Made by a program: the position numbers and the translations under genes. Shown here piece by piece: positions 17,110 to 26,785 of a stretch of DNA of 64,000 nucleotides. The notes beneath the pieces were generated by a model. That model did not search any database, was not told the origin of the DNA, and saw nothing but the letters and a program-made list of their open reading frames with translations. The first letter of the stretch is position 1, and the number at the start of each line of letters is the position of its first letter. This DNA is from DASUPK01 sp963797265 (lineage in GTDB: Bacteria; Actinomycetota; Thermoleophilia; Solirubrobacterales; 70-9), in NCBI GenBank assembly GCA_963797265.1, contig CAWCOY010000003.1, forward strand, positions 992,001-1,056,000, in the 5' to 3' direction.

Positions 17110-18733
17110 TCATCTTCGGCACAGCGGTCACCGACTCCGAGATATACGACCGCTACGCCACTCCCGGCATCGAGCGCGCCGCCGAGCGCGACTCGATAGT
17201 GCTGGCTCATCACACCGCGGGCTCGGTCTTCCGCAACTACAACGTGCTGCTCGACGAAGCAGCTGCCCACGACGACCTCGAGGCGCTCGTTCTCCTGCAC
17301 CAGGACGTCGAACTCGCCGATTCGGACTTCGCAGCGACGATCAGGGAGGCGCTCGACGACCCCGAGGTGGCGATCGTCGGTTGCGTCGGCGCCGTCGGGG
17401 TGCGCAGTCTTGCCTGGTGGCAGGGAGCCCTCAGGTGGGCTGGCCTGACCCACCGCTACCCGGAATACGGCGGTGGCGACTTTCCGGGCATCTCGTGGAG
17501 GCCAGAGGTGGCACCTTCGTACGCCGAAACCGGAGAGGTGGACTCGGTCGACGGCTTTGTCATGGCGCTCTCGCCCTGGGCCGTGCGCAACCTGCGCTTC
17601 GACGAATCGCTGGGGAAGCTGCACGGCTACGACTTCGACATCTGCATGCAGGCGCGGGCGGCGGGCAAAAAGGTGGCGGCCGCCGAGTTTCGAGCCATCC
17701 ACCACCACTCGCTCGAGCTGATCAACGATCCCGAGACCTGGGTCCAGACCCACATCAGGCTGGCCGAGAAGTGGCACGACCATCTTCCAGAGACGGGAGC
17801 GGACCCAGTGGCGCGGGCGCTGCGTGCCGAGGCGGAGGCGGCGTGCGCCAGGGCGATCATGGTTGCCCACCAGATGCGGAATTCCGCGGCCAATCGCCAA
17901 CTGGAGCGCGTGCAGCAGGAGCTCGACCTCCGCCAAGGGGAGCTCGAAGACACGAGGAAAGAGCTCGAGGCTGCCTGGCGAAAGCTTCGCTCCGATGGGG
18001 AGTCGAGCGCGCAGCCGCGCGTGGAGCGGACTGCAGCTGTCCCTAGCGCGAAGGCACGTGCGATCGACTACGCGGTCGATGAGCTTGGAATCGAATCTTT
18101 CGCGAGCCTCGAGATCGGCTCGGATTTCGGTCAGTACGCCTTCTACACGATCGACAAACCGACCGTGGAGTGCGGAGCCCTTGTGGATGTCAGTCCCAGG
18201 CGCGCCGGCGATCAGCTGCTCAACGTGATAGAGCAAGCCGCCGAGCGCCCGGGCATGGAGGTGATCGACGGCAGCTTTGCGGATCCGGCCACCGTTACCG
18301 ACCTCGGAAAGGTCGATGCGGTCCTGCTGTTCGACGTGCTCGTCGGCATGGTCGATCCCGACTGGGACCAGGTGCTCGAGATGTACGCACCCGCTACCTC
18401 CTCCTTTGTGATCGGCAATCCGCAGTGGGAGCTCGGCGAGACGACGGTCCGCCTGCTCGAGCTGGGGCGCGAGAAGTACCTCGAGGCCGTGCCGCCGTCG
18501 AAGTTCCACACCGAGCTGTTCGACCGACTGGACGAGTGGCATCCGGGTCAGCACAGGCCATATCGCGATACCGCGGGCATCTGGCAATGGGGCATCACCG
18601 ATACGGATCTCGTCGGCGAAGCTGCACGAGCTCGGCTTCTCCCTGGAGCGTGAGTGGAGCCTCAACCCGCCCGTGCAGACGAAAGGGCTTCGTCAACAAG
18701 ACGTTCGTCTTCAGCCGATCCGCGCGGCCATGA
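17106..18733 (+). CDS. GT2-like glycosyltransferase / coiled coil / methyltransferase fusion (two indels near end)
   Basis: Residues 1 to about 235 match PF13712-type glycosyltransferases (VLLHQDVELADSDF, VDGFVMALSPWAVRNLRFDE, YDFDICMQARAAGKKV). Residues about 255-300 form a coiled coil (QQELDLRQGELEDTRKELEA). Residues 310-541 are a methyltransferase-like domain (FASLEIGSDFGQYAFYTIDK, DAVLLFDVLVGMVDPDWDQV). As written the frame stops at 18653. An extra base near 18617 and another near 18690 restore KLHELGFSLEREWSLNPPVQ and an ending FVNKTFVFSRSARP at 18733, which then overlaps the next start as ATGA. Reconstructed length is about 541 aa. Confidence 0.78.
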
Positions 18734-19557
18734 GCACGCTCCGCTGCCTCGGGGTACTCCTCTGTTACAACGACGGGGACCTGCTCGAGGAGTCGATCTC
18801 CTACCTACTCGACCAGAACCATGACCTGATCGCGTGGGACCACGGCTCGACCGACGAGACCCCGATCATCCTCGAGCGCTTTCGCCGCCACTGCCGCGAG
18901 ATACGCCGCGTGCCTCGCGAGTTCGACTTCTACGAGCTCTATCCGGCCATGTCGCGCCACTTGATCGAGACGTATGTCAGCGACTACGACTGGATCTCCT
19001 GGCCCGACCAGGACGAGTTTCTCGAGGGCCCAGCGCGCGACCGTTCCTACTACGAGTACCTCGTCGAGGCAGCATGACTCCGGCGTCGACTGGATCGAGT
19101 TCCGCAACTTCAACTTCTGGTGCACCGACGAGGACGACTCCGCCATCCCGGACACGACCCGCCGCGTGCGCCACTACTCGCTGTGGCCCGACTGCCCTCC
19201 ACGCGATCCGCTCCTGGCGCGCGCGGGTCACCAACATTCGCCGGTTCAATCACAACCCGCTCGACGGGAACCCGTCTCGCCGCCGCCCTTCAACCTCCGT
19301 CATTACCCGATGCGCTCCCCATCACAGATGCGGGCTCGCCTCCTGCGTGATCGCGCCGGGCTCCGCCGCGGCCCTTGAACTTCCACTACGAGAACATGCT
19401 GCAGCGCCCGGACTCGCTTCAGATCCCCGCCACTTCACTTCACTACGACGACGGCGTCACCGACCTCGACCCGGATCCCATCTTCGACTGGCGCGAGATC
19501 TACGGGCACGGGCCGGAGGTGGCCGCCCCCGACTCCCAGTCGGTGCCCCCTCAGTAG
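18730..19557 (+). pseudogene. GT2-like glycosyltransferase (Glyco_tranf_2_4 type), four frameshifts
   Basis: The first part reads LRCLGVLLCYNDGDLLEESI, IAWDHGSTDETPI and YDWISWPDQDEFLEG, a PF13704-like glycosyltransferase with a DQDE metal motif. The frame then shifts near 19071, 19197, 19268 and 19373. Conserved blocks continue in the other frames: HDSGVDWIEFRNFNFWCTDE, RARVTNIRRFNHNPLDG, PFNLRHYPMRSPSQMRARLL and NFHYENMLQRPDSLQIPATS, with the stop at 19557. Two extra and two missing bases give a net zero shift and about 275 aa, the normal family size. Sequencing indels or very recent decay would both explain it. Confidence 0.7.
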
Positions 19558-21057
19558 GCGGCTTGGGCCTCGTCCGGCGGGCGTTCCGTCAACACCGGAG
19601 CCTCTACCTCGGTCGCCCGCGAGATGCTGGTACATGCGCGTCTCGTAGTTGGCCACGCCTTTCCAGGGCTCGCGTTCGCCCCAGCCACTCCGGGTCCCAG
19701 ATGGTCATCATCGAGCAGCTCTCGATGTCGAGCAACTTCATGATGAACAGGCGGTGGTGCCCGTCCAGGTTGGTCACCGTCAGTCGCTCGTCCGAACCCT
19801 TCACCGCGAGCGTCGTAAGAGGGAGTGCCGCGAGCGCGGGGTGGTAGGGCGTCGCGTTGAAAGCGATCGGCATGTCCTCGAAGTGACTTACGTCCCGCTC
19901 GCGTAAGGCGCGACTCAGCGCGGCCATCCGCGGCGATATCCGCGCTCGCAGGCTCGCCGGGTCGTCGAGCAGGGGTTTCAGCCCGGGATCGATCTTCCCG
20001 CCCGCGATACCGCGCGAGAGCCATCGCAGGTAGATGTTGTCTTCCTCGAGCCCTCGGTCGTCCTGGTACTGAACGAGTCCGCAGAGAAGGGCCAGCCAAT
20101 AGGCCTCCTCGGACATCGAAACATCGACGCGGTTGCCGGCTTCGAAACGGCGCTCGTGCTCCGCAAGGTCCTCGGCGTAGAGGCGGACGCTCGCCTGCGA
20201 GAGAAGCTCGTGGCGCCGCTCGTAGATGAGCTGGGCGGATCCGTCGGGAAATGAAGGGTCGAGCGGTTCAGGTCGATCTCCACGACACCCTCGGCATCCG
20301 GGATGAGAGAGACGACACGTCTCCGATAGAAGGGCATCAGGCTTCGTTTGGAGAAGGTGAGCCAGAGTCGCCACTTCGACGAGTCGGTGGCGCTGTGGGG
20401 CACGCGGGCGAAGCAGCACCAATGGGGGAAGTGCTCGATGATCGGCCGGGCGTAGAGGTCGTACCAGCCCTCTTCAACCTCGTGGGTCTCGATGATCATC
20501 TGCTCGGAGGTGTGGCTGCAGATGTAGTCGATGTTGCGCTGCATGAAGCTGTACGCCGACAGCCCGACGCAAATGTCGTAGCTCTGGCGGAGGAATCCCT
20601 CAGCTGAAACGTCCGCCTGGAAGTGGTCGATGTCGGTCATGCCGTTGTACGCCGTGATGTACCGCGCCAGCTGAGTGAAGAGCGGGTCGTACTCGTACGC
20701 GTGGACGAGCCTCGCGCCTCCCCGCCGCAGATCCCTCGAGATCTCGCCGAGGTTTGCGCCGAGATCGCACACGGCCTTCCCCTCGAGCTCGAAGCCGGGG
20801 AGCAGGTTCGGACGGGCGAGCCGGAAGCCATCGCGCACGCGCTCTCCAAGGCGGATCGTCTGATAGCCGCCGCCGGTCATCTGGTGCGGCGACTCCGAGA
20901 TCACCGGCTCGCTGAGCACCGACTCGAGAATCCCGCCTATGTCGTCTTGAAGGCGCCTGAGCAGGTCCTCGGTCGTCGGCGCGGAACGCGACTCAGCCTG
21001 GCTGCCGGCTGCATCGTTCGAGGTTCTGTCGCCTGGCGACGGTTCGGGCTGGGCCAC
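19551..21057 (-). pseudogene. FkbM/class I methyltransferase fused to DGHHR domain, about three frameshifts
   Basis: From GTG 21057 the first about 265 residues form a methyltransferase (GKAVCDLGANLGEISRDLRR, VHAYEYDPLFTQLARYITAY, FLRQSYDICVGLSAYSFMQR, QMIIETHEVEEGWYDLY). A one-base shift near 20249 leads into a second region: DGSAQLIYERRHELLSQASV, SEEAYWLALLCGLVQYQDDR and TVTNLDGHHRLFIMKLLDIE. The DGHHRL stretch recalls the ParB/sulfiredoxin-type motif. Further shifts near 19670 and 19610 are needed to reach the likely stop at 19551. Reconstructed length is about 500 aa. The combination is unfamiliar to me. Confidence 0.6.
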
Positions 21058-21126
21058 AGTGGGAGCTTTGCATGAGGCCGGGCGCAGCGCCGTTGCCACG
21101 GGCCGTGGCCATGCGGTGCGAGTTCG

Positions 21127-21132
21127 TACGCT
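21127..21132 (+). promoter_or_regulatory. Candidate -10 box of a leaderless promoter
   Basis: TACGCT ends six bases before GTG 21139 in the 81-bp spacer between divergent genes; no Shine-Dalgarno sequence precedes the GTG. This supports 21139 as the start. Confidence 0.45.
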
Positions 21133-21138
21133 ACTGCG

Positions 21139-22449
21139 GTGGCGGCCGTAGCGATCAGCGAAGTCGAGGCCTCGCCCCTGCGCCCCGGGCTCCGCTCGGC
21201 CTCGATCGACGAGCCGCTGGCGGGCGCCGAGCTCAGCACCTACGCCTTCGACATCAAGGGCAAGGCATCGACCGACGACGGGCCGGTTCGCTGCGTCGAG
21301 GTTCGCCAATCCGGCCGCTTGGTCGCCGAAGCGCCGGTTGCGCCCGCGTCCGTCGAGGCCGCCTCGCGTGCGACCCCCGGCGATGAGCACGGTTTTACGT
21401 TCGGTACGACGATCCAGGCAACGGACTTGAGGAGGGAATTCGATCTCGTGCTGCACCTCAGGTACGAGAGTGGGAATGGGGTGGCTATCGGCCGGCTTCG
21501 GGGACGCCGTCAAGCGCTCCCCCCGAACCCCGACGTGCGCATCCAGCCGGTGATGGTTACGACCATCGGAAGGAGCGGGTCGAAGTGGCTGGTTTGGCTC
21601 CTGAGCTGCCACTCGCAGATCGTCGCGTTCCAGCCGCTTGTCTTCGAGCCGCGGGTGGCGACCTACTGGCTGGAGGTGTTTCGCTCGCTGTCGGCGCCGA
21701 GAAGTTTCGAGCGTCAGCTTCATAACGAGGATTACTCGGGTGATTGGTGGGTCGGCCATCATCCGGCCGCTCTTCCGGGACCGCTCGACACTGACATCGC
21801 GGATTGGCTCGCCAAGGATGCCGTCGAGGGCTTGGCGGCGATGTGTCAGCGTCGCATCGAGGCGTTTTACCGCCGCATCGGCGTCTCGGTTGGAAAGCCG
21901 AACCCGGATTACTTCGTCGAGAAGTTCCACCTCCGCCCGGCGACGCTCGATCTGCTCGGTGAGCTCTATCCCGGCGCGAAGGAAGTGATTCTTGTGCGGG
22001 ATTTCCGCGACAGGTTGAGCTCGGTACTTGCCTGGAACGCGAAGCAGGGAAGGGAACTGTTCGGTCGTGACGCCTTCGCAAGCGATGCCGATTTCGTCAC
22101 CTCGAGGGTGCGTACCGAGGCACGTTCGCTGCTGGAGCACTGGCGGACCCGCAAGAGCTCCGCGCTCCTCCTCCGTTACGAAGATCTCGTCTCGGAGCCT
22201 CGGCAGGCGCTCACCGAGCTGCTGGCGTTCTTGAACCTGGACTCGAGCGACGCTTCTCTGGACGCGACCCTCGACCGTGCCGCCCAGGAGACCACGCTGC
22301 TCGACTCCCACCGAACGACCAAGCAACCCGATGCCACGATAGGTCGCTGGCGACGCGACCTGAGCCCGGATCTTGCGGACATCTGCAACGAGGTGCTCGC
22401 GCCGGTGCTGACCGAATTCGGCTACTCGGTCGAAGGGCCGGTCGACTGA
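21139..22449 (+). CDS. Sulfotransferase (copy 3) with N-terminal accessory domain
   Basis: 436 aa from GTG 21139. Residues 1 to about 130 are a beta-rich accessory region (EHGFTFGTTIQATDLRREFD, LVLHLRYESGNGVAIGRLRG). The catalytic domain begins with the PAPS loop TTIGRSGSKW (GRSGSKW at 144-150). It continues with EVILVRDFRDRLSSVLAWN, the 3'-phosphate-binding region, and LLLRYEDLVSEPRQALTELL. It is more diverged from copies 1 and 2 than those are from each other. Sulfation of a saccharide or lipid-linked saccharide is inferred. Confidence 0.84.
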   Translation: MAAVAISEVEASPLRPGLRSASIDEPLAGAELSTYAFDIKGKASTDDGPVRCVEVRQSGRLVAEAPVAPASVEAASRATPGDEHGFTFGTTIQATDLRREFDLVLHLRYESGNGVAIGRLRGRRQALPPNPDVRIQPVMVTTIGRSGSKWLVWLLSCHSQIVAFQPLVFEPRVATYWLEVFRSLSAPRSFERQLHNEDYSGDWWVGHHPAALPGPLDTDIADWLAKDAVEGLAAMCQRRIEAFYRRIGVSVGKPNPDYFVEKFHLRPATLDLLGELYPGAKEVILVRDFRDRLSSVLAWNAKQGRELFGRDAFASDADFVTSRVRTEARSLLEHWRTRKSSALLLRYEDLVSEPRQALTELLAFLNLDSSDASLDATLDRAAQETTLLDSHRTTKQPDATIGRWRRDLSPDLADICNEVLAPVLTEFGYSVEGPVD

Positions 22450-22518
22450 TGCTAACTATGCTCTCGGGGCAGGCCCGAGGGAACGGGAGCGGACGAGCTG
22501 AACGCGATTAACAGCGGA

Positions 22519-23460
22519 ATGGAATTGGTCGAGCAGAGTCCGGCCGGTGGGCTCCCACGCGATCCACAGGCCGAGTACGCCGACGTCCGCCATCGGATCC
22601 ACGGACTGGTGGGCAGCCTGGTTGACCAGGGCTCGACCGTGGCGGTGGTCAGCAAGGGCGACCCGGAGCTGATTCATCTGGAGTCTGCTCACGGCTTGCA
22701 CTTCCCGCGCACCCCCGACGGAAAATACGCGGGGCACCACCCTGCCGACGGGGCGGAGGCCATCACGCAACTCGAGCAGCTTCGAGAGCAGGGCGCCGGC
22801 TACTTCCTGCTCCCGAGTACGTACTTTTGGTGGCTGGACCAGTACGACGGGTTTGCCCAGCATCTGCGTTCGCGGTATCGGCTGATCGCCGACTGTCCCG
22901 ACACGTGCCTGATCTACGACCTGCGGGGAGGCCCCGTCACCAGCGGAGCTCCAAGTCCGGCATTGCGCGCGGGATACGGGAGCGGCATCAACGGTGAAGG
23001 TGTGCAGAATCCGCTGGTGCCCGTGATCCGAACTCTTCTGGAAAGCCTGCTTCCCGATGGTGAGCCCGTGCTCGTCGTCAGCGGGGGAAAGGACGAGTTG
23101 CTCCAGCTGGGCCGGATGGCGCTCCATTTCCCGCATGACGGACACGGGAAACACCGGTCGATCGGTTCGCTCGGACAGCGAGCGATCAGCGCGCAGTTGA
23201 CCGCCGCCCGGGGGCGTGGGATCAGCTACCTCGTTCTGCCCGACATCGCCGACCAGGCGGCCGAGCACTGGGGGAGCATGCACGAGGCTCTTCGCGGGTA
23301 CGGTCGGGAGGTGGCAATCCGCAAGGGCATCTGCGCGATCTACGAGCTCGACGAGGTCGAACAGGCCGACGCAGCCGAATCCACCGAACCGGCCAAACGC
23401 ACCGAACCCGAACAGGCCTCGAGAAGTCGGCCAGGCATTTTTCGCCGCCGGGGGAGGTGA
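22519..23460 (+). CDS. Tandem unknown-domain protein (HFP/GHHPAD repeat domain, two copies)
   Basis: 313 aa. I do not recognise the family. It contains two related units of about 100 residues. Unit 1 (about 38-138) reads TVAVVSKGDPELIHLES, LHFPRTPDGKYAGHHPAD, YFLLPSTYFWWLDQYDGF and CLIYDLR. Unit 2 (about 182-278) reads VLVVSGGKDELLQLG, LHFPHDGHGKHRSIG, SYLVLPDIADQAAEHW and CAIYELDE, and has lost the tryptophan pair and the GHHPAD. The same domain is fused to GT2 domains at 30630-31928 and 31925-36378. There is no signal peptide or membrane segment. The C-terminus is charged and low-complexity. The GT4 gene follows after 4 bp. Confidence 0.7.
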   Translation: MELVEQSPAGGLPRDPQAEYADVRHRIHGLVGSLVDQGSTVAVVSKGDPELIHLESAHGLHFPRTPDGKYAGHHPADGAEAITQLEQLREQGAGYFLLPSTYFWWLDQYDGFAQHLRSRYRLIADCPDTCLIYDLRGGPVTSGAPSPALRAGYGSGINGEGVQNPLVPVIRTLLESLLPDGEPVLVVSGGKDELLQLGRMALHFPHDGHGKHRSIGSLGQRAISAQLTAARGRGISYLVLPDIADQAAEHWGSMHEALRGYGREVAIRKGICAIYELDEVEQADAAESTEPAKRTEPEQASRSRPGIFRRRGR

Positions 23461-23464
23461 TCGG

Positions 23465-24799
23465 ATGGCTAGGCGCAAGGTCCTCTACGTCTCCCACGGT
23501 CACCCGAGGATCCGGCCGGGCGGAGCCGAGGCCTACGCGCTCGAGCTCTACGAGGCGATGCGTGACTCGGAGAGCTTCGAGCCCGTGCTGCTCGCCCGAA
23601 ACGGCAAGCCCCAGGCGAACGTCGACCGCTATCACGAGGGCACGCTGCTCACCGGCGTGGATGGGGACCCGAACCAGTACTTCCTCTACACCGACTACAG
23701 CCGATTCGATTGGTTTCTGGGAACGACGCGAACCAAGGAGGTCATCACCCGCCACTTCGCCGACTTCCTCGCCGCCTACCGGCCCGATGTCATCCACTTC
23801 CAGCACACACTGTTCATCGGCTACGAGGCGATCCGGGCTGCGCGCAACCTGCTTCCGGAGTCCGCGATCGTTTACACGCTGCACGAGTTCCTGCCGATCT
23901 GCCACCGGCAGGGCCAGCTACTCAGGGTCGGGAGCGAGGAACCTTGCGCGGAGGAGTCGCCACGGCGCTGTCACGAGTGCTTCCCCGACATCGCGCCGCA
24001 GGAGTTCTTCATGCGCAAGCGGTTCATCCAGTCCCATCTCCGCCTCGTGGACCAGTTCATCGCGCCAAGCAGCTTCCTTCGCGACCGATATGTCGATTGG
24101 GGCATCCCCGCGGAGAAGATCCTCGTCGAGGACTACGGCCGCCTGCCGGTACGCGAGCGAGGGGAGTCGGAGGAGCGCCCGAATCGCAACCGGCTCGCCT
24201 TCTTCGGCCAGCTCAGCCACTACAAGGGCGTACTCGTCCTGCTCGAGGCGATGAAGCGCCTGGTCGAGCGCGGGGTCGATGCAAAGCTCACCATCCACGG
24301 CGCCAACCTCGAGCTGCAGCCGCAGGACTTCGTCGACGACTTCCACTCACTCCTCGCGGCGACCGAGGAGAACGTCACGTTCGCCGGCGCCTACCCGGCC
24401 GAGGACCTGCCCGCGCTGCTGACGAGAGCCGATTTCGTGGTCGTCCCGTCGATCTGGTGGGAGAACTCACCCCTCGTCATCCAAGAGGCGTTCCTTCACA
24501 GGCATCCCGTGATCTGCAGCGACATCGGTGGCATGGCGGAGAAGGTCACCGACGGGATCGACGGGCTGCATTTCCGCGCCAGAGACCCGGACAGCCTCGC
24601 CGACACCATCGAACGGGCCGTCGGCACCCAAGGCGTCTGGGAGACGTTGCGCGACGGCATCGAGGGTGCTCACGCGATGGACGAGCACGTGGAGCGGCTG
24701 TCCGGCCTCTATGAGGAGCTACTCGCTCGACGGGGGGACGAAGGGGCACATGCGGAGGTCTCTGCGCCTGGCGGGGTAGCGAGCGCCGTGGGCGGATGA
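23465..24799 (+). CDS. GT4 family glycosyltransferase
   Basis: 444 aa from ATG 23465, with Shine-Dalgarno gggggagg just upstream. The N-terminal Rossmann half has VSHGHPRIRPGGAEAYALEL and DVIHFQHTLFIGYEAI. The C-terminal half has RLAFFGQLSHYKGVLVLLEA and the EX7E-type segment SIWWENSPLVIQEAF, so it is a retaining GT-B enzyme. A cysteine-containing insert (CAEESPRRCHECFPD) near residues 160-175 is typical of a subset of these proteins. It ends in an ATGA overlap with the next GT2 gene, so 22519-26613 is probably one operon. Confidence 0.9.
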   Translation: MARRKVLYVSHGHPRIRPGGAEAYALELYEAMRDSESFEPVLLARNGKPQANVDRYHEGTLLTGVDGDPNQYFLYTDYSRFDWFLGTTRTKEVITRHFADFLAAYRPDVIHFQHTLFIGYEAIRAARNLLPESAIVYTLHEFLPICHRQGQLLRVGSEEPCAEESPRRCHECFPDIAPQEFFMRKRFIQSHLRLVDQFIAPSSFLRDRYVDWGIPAEKILVEDYGRLPVRERGESEERPNRNRLAFFGQLSHYKGVLVLLEAMKRLVERGVDAKLTIHGANLELQPQDFVDDFHSLLAATEENVTFAGAYPAEDLPALLTRADFVVVPSIWWENSPLVIQEAFLHRHPVICSDIGGMAEKVTDGIDGLHFRARDPDSLADTIERAVGTQGVWETLRDGIEGAHAMDEHVERLSGLYEELLARRGDEGAHAEVSAPGGVASAVGG

Positions 24800-26613
24800 A
24801 CCCGCCTGCTCGGTTGGAGGAGCACCCGTCGGGCGTTCGGAACGGCTCCTGGCTTGCACCCGACATCCTGCTTGCCGTGGTCGACTTTGAATCGAGCGGT
24901 GCAACCGATACGTCGGTCTCCGCGACGCTCGATGGCTCGCCGGTCCCGGTGGATGTCCGATCCGAATGGCTTCCACGGTCCGAGCACGAGCATCGCCGGC
25001 GGGCGATCTTCACCGTACATCTGGGCTCCCCGTCCAACTCGAGGTCGATCGAATTCAGTTTCGGATCCGGAGCGAGCAGTGCCTCGCTTGGTTCGGCATC
25101 TGCGTCCACCCTTGGCGTCGATCTCCGCACGCTGCTGCGCGAGCACCTCGCCGGGCTCGATGCCGAAACCCGGGCGCGGATCATCATCTTCCTGCTCACC
25201 TCAGTGGATGCGTTCGACCGCAGTGTCGATCCGGACCGCCTGAGCGAAAGTCTCGCACTAGTGCGCGATGCGCTTCGTGACCCGAACCCGCGAATCGATA
25301 TCGGATCCGAAGGGAGACGCACGATTCGTATCGACGACCTGGTGCGCGTCGATGAGCGGTCCTTCTTCGTGCGCGGCTGGGCTCGCGACGAGCAAGCCCC
25401 GATCGTCGGGCTCAACGCGGTGTCGCCCGAAGGCTCCCGCGTGGAGATGCTTCAGCAAATCGCCCAGCTGCGACGTCCGGACCTGGACGAGGTCTTCCCC
25501 TCGAACGGATCCGAGAACCTCGGATTCGCCTGCTCGCTCGCACTCGATGCCCCCTCACGCTTGAGCCAGGGTTGGATCTTTGAGTTCGAGAACGCGGCCG
25601 GGTCCATGGTGGATGTCGAGGCTCCCAAGCCGATCGAGGATCCTCTCGCGGCGAGAGACGCGATCGTCTCCACGCTCGAGCTTGAGCGCTCCCCGACAAG
25701 CTCGATAGCCGAACACGTGCTCCCCGCCGTGACCCGACTCCAGGAGCGCCTTGCATCGATGGTCGCGATCGAGCACGTGGAACGCTTCGGCGAGGTGCCT
25801 CGTTCGCCGGAGATCTCGGTCGTCGTCCCGTTGTACAAGCGGGTCGACCTTCTCCAGCACCAGCTCGCCCAGTTCGCGTCCGACCCAGAGCTCTTCGAAG
25901 CCGAACTCATCTATGTGCTGGACTCGCCGGAGCTGTCCGCTGCCACCCTGGACGAGGCGGCTCGACTGTTCGAGCTCTACCGGGTTCCATTCCGCCTCGC
26001 GACGTTGTCGCGCAATGGTGGGTTCGCCGTGGCCAACAACCTCGGCGCCTCGGTCGCAAATGGCAGGTTGTTGCTTCTGCTCAACTCCGACGTCCTCCCC
26101 GCGGGTTCCGGTTGGCTCGGCCGGTTGGCCGACCTTCATGATGCGACGCCCCGAATCGGCGCCCTGGGACCGAAGCTCCTGTTCGAGGACGACACGCTTC
26201 AGCACGCGGGACTGTACTTCCGCCGCTCGGCCGCGTGGTCCGCGTGGGAGAACGCTCACTATTTCAAGGGACTGCACCGCGACCTGCCGGCGGCGAACGT
26301 GCCACGCCCCGTGCCCGCCGTCACAGCGGCGTGCCTGATGATCCAGCGCGATCTCTACCTGGAGCTGGACGGCCTGCGCTCGATCTACATCCAGGGCGAC
26401 TACGAGGATTCCGACCTCTGCCTGCGCCTCGGTGAGTCCGGTTATGAGAACTGGTACCGGCCCGAGGTGACGCTGTATCACCTCGAGGGCAGGTCCTATG
26501 CGACCGCCGAGCGTCAGGTGAACGCGCGCTACAACACCTGGCTTCAGACCTCGCTCTGGGGAGAGCGGATCGAGCAGCTGATGTCGGAGCAGGAACCAGC
26601 GAGGCTGCCGTGA
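24796..26613 (+). CDS. GT2 glycosyltransferase with long N-terminal accessory region
   Basis: 605 aa. Residues about 1-110 are unassigned. Residues about 170-280 contain FFVRGWARDEQAPIVGLNAV and ENLGFACSLALDAP, a beta-sandwich-like accessory domain resembling those at 14380-15951 and 21139-22449. The GT2 catalytic domain spans about 336-600: ISVVVPLYKRVDLLQHQLAQ, GGFAVANNLGASVANG, LLLLNSDVLPAG and IYIQGDYEDSDLCLRLGE. This resembles rhamnosyl- and O-antigen-type GT2 enzymes. The start overlaps the previous stop (ATGA). Confidence 0.85.
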   Translation: MNPPARLEEHPSGVRNGSWLAPDILLAVVDFESSGATDTSVSATLDGSPVPVDVRSEWLPRSEHEHRRRAIFTVHLGSPSNSRSIEFSFGSGASSASLGSASASTLGVDLRTLLREHLAGLDAETRARIIIFLLTSVDAFDRSVDPDRLSESLALVRDALRDPNPRIDIGSEGRRTIRIDDLVRVDERSFFVRGWARDEQAPIVGLNAVSPEGSRVEMLQQIAQLRRPDLDEVFPSNGSENLGFACSLALDAPSRLSQGWIFEFENAAGSMVDVEAPKPIEDPLAARDAIVSTLELERSPTSSIAEHVLPAVTRLQERLASMVAIEHVERFGEVPRSPEISVVVPLYKRVDLLQHQLAQFASDPELFEAELIYVLDSPELSAATLDEAARLFELYRVPFRLATLSRNGGFAVANNLGASVANGRLLLLLNSDVLPAGSGWLGRLADLHDATPRIGALGPKLLFEDDTLQHAGLYFRRSAAWSAWENAHYFKGLHRDLPAANVPRPVPAVTAACLMIQRDLYLELDGLRSIYIQGDYEDSDLCLRLGESGYENWYRPEVTLYHLEGRSYATAERQVNARYNTWLQTSLWGERIEQLMSEQEPARLP

Positions 26614-26771
26614 GCTCCCCTTGATCTGTCGTGCCTCGTTCCTTCTGTGCGCCAGGCGAAGGGTCCCGCGGTTCGGGTCCGCATCAAGCGCTGCGTAGAC
26701 ACCGCCCGCCGGGCCCGCCCACGAGCTGGCCGGGGTTCCGCTTCGCCGTGTGCCCCAAGCCGACCTGGTGC

Positions 26772-26777
26772 TAGGGT
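26772..26777 (+). promoter_or_regulatory. Candidate -10 box, near-leaderless
   Basis: TAGGGT ends eight bases before ATG 26786 in the 172-bp spacer after the GT2 gene; no Shine-Dalgarno sequence is seen. The rest of that spacer holds nothing else I can assign. Confidence 0.4.
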
Positions 26778-26785
26778 CGGCAGCA

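Noticed and set aside
22463..22479. Hairpin CTCGGG-GCAGG-CCCGAG after the sulfotransferase gene
   Set aside because: There is no T-run behind it and short GC stems are common here; it is not enough for a terminator call.
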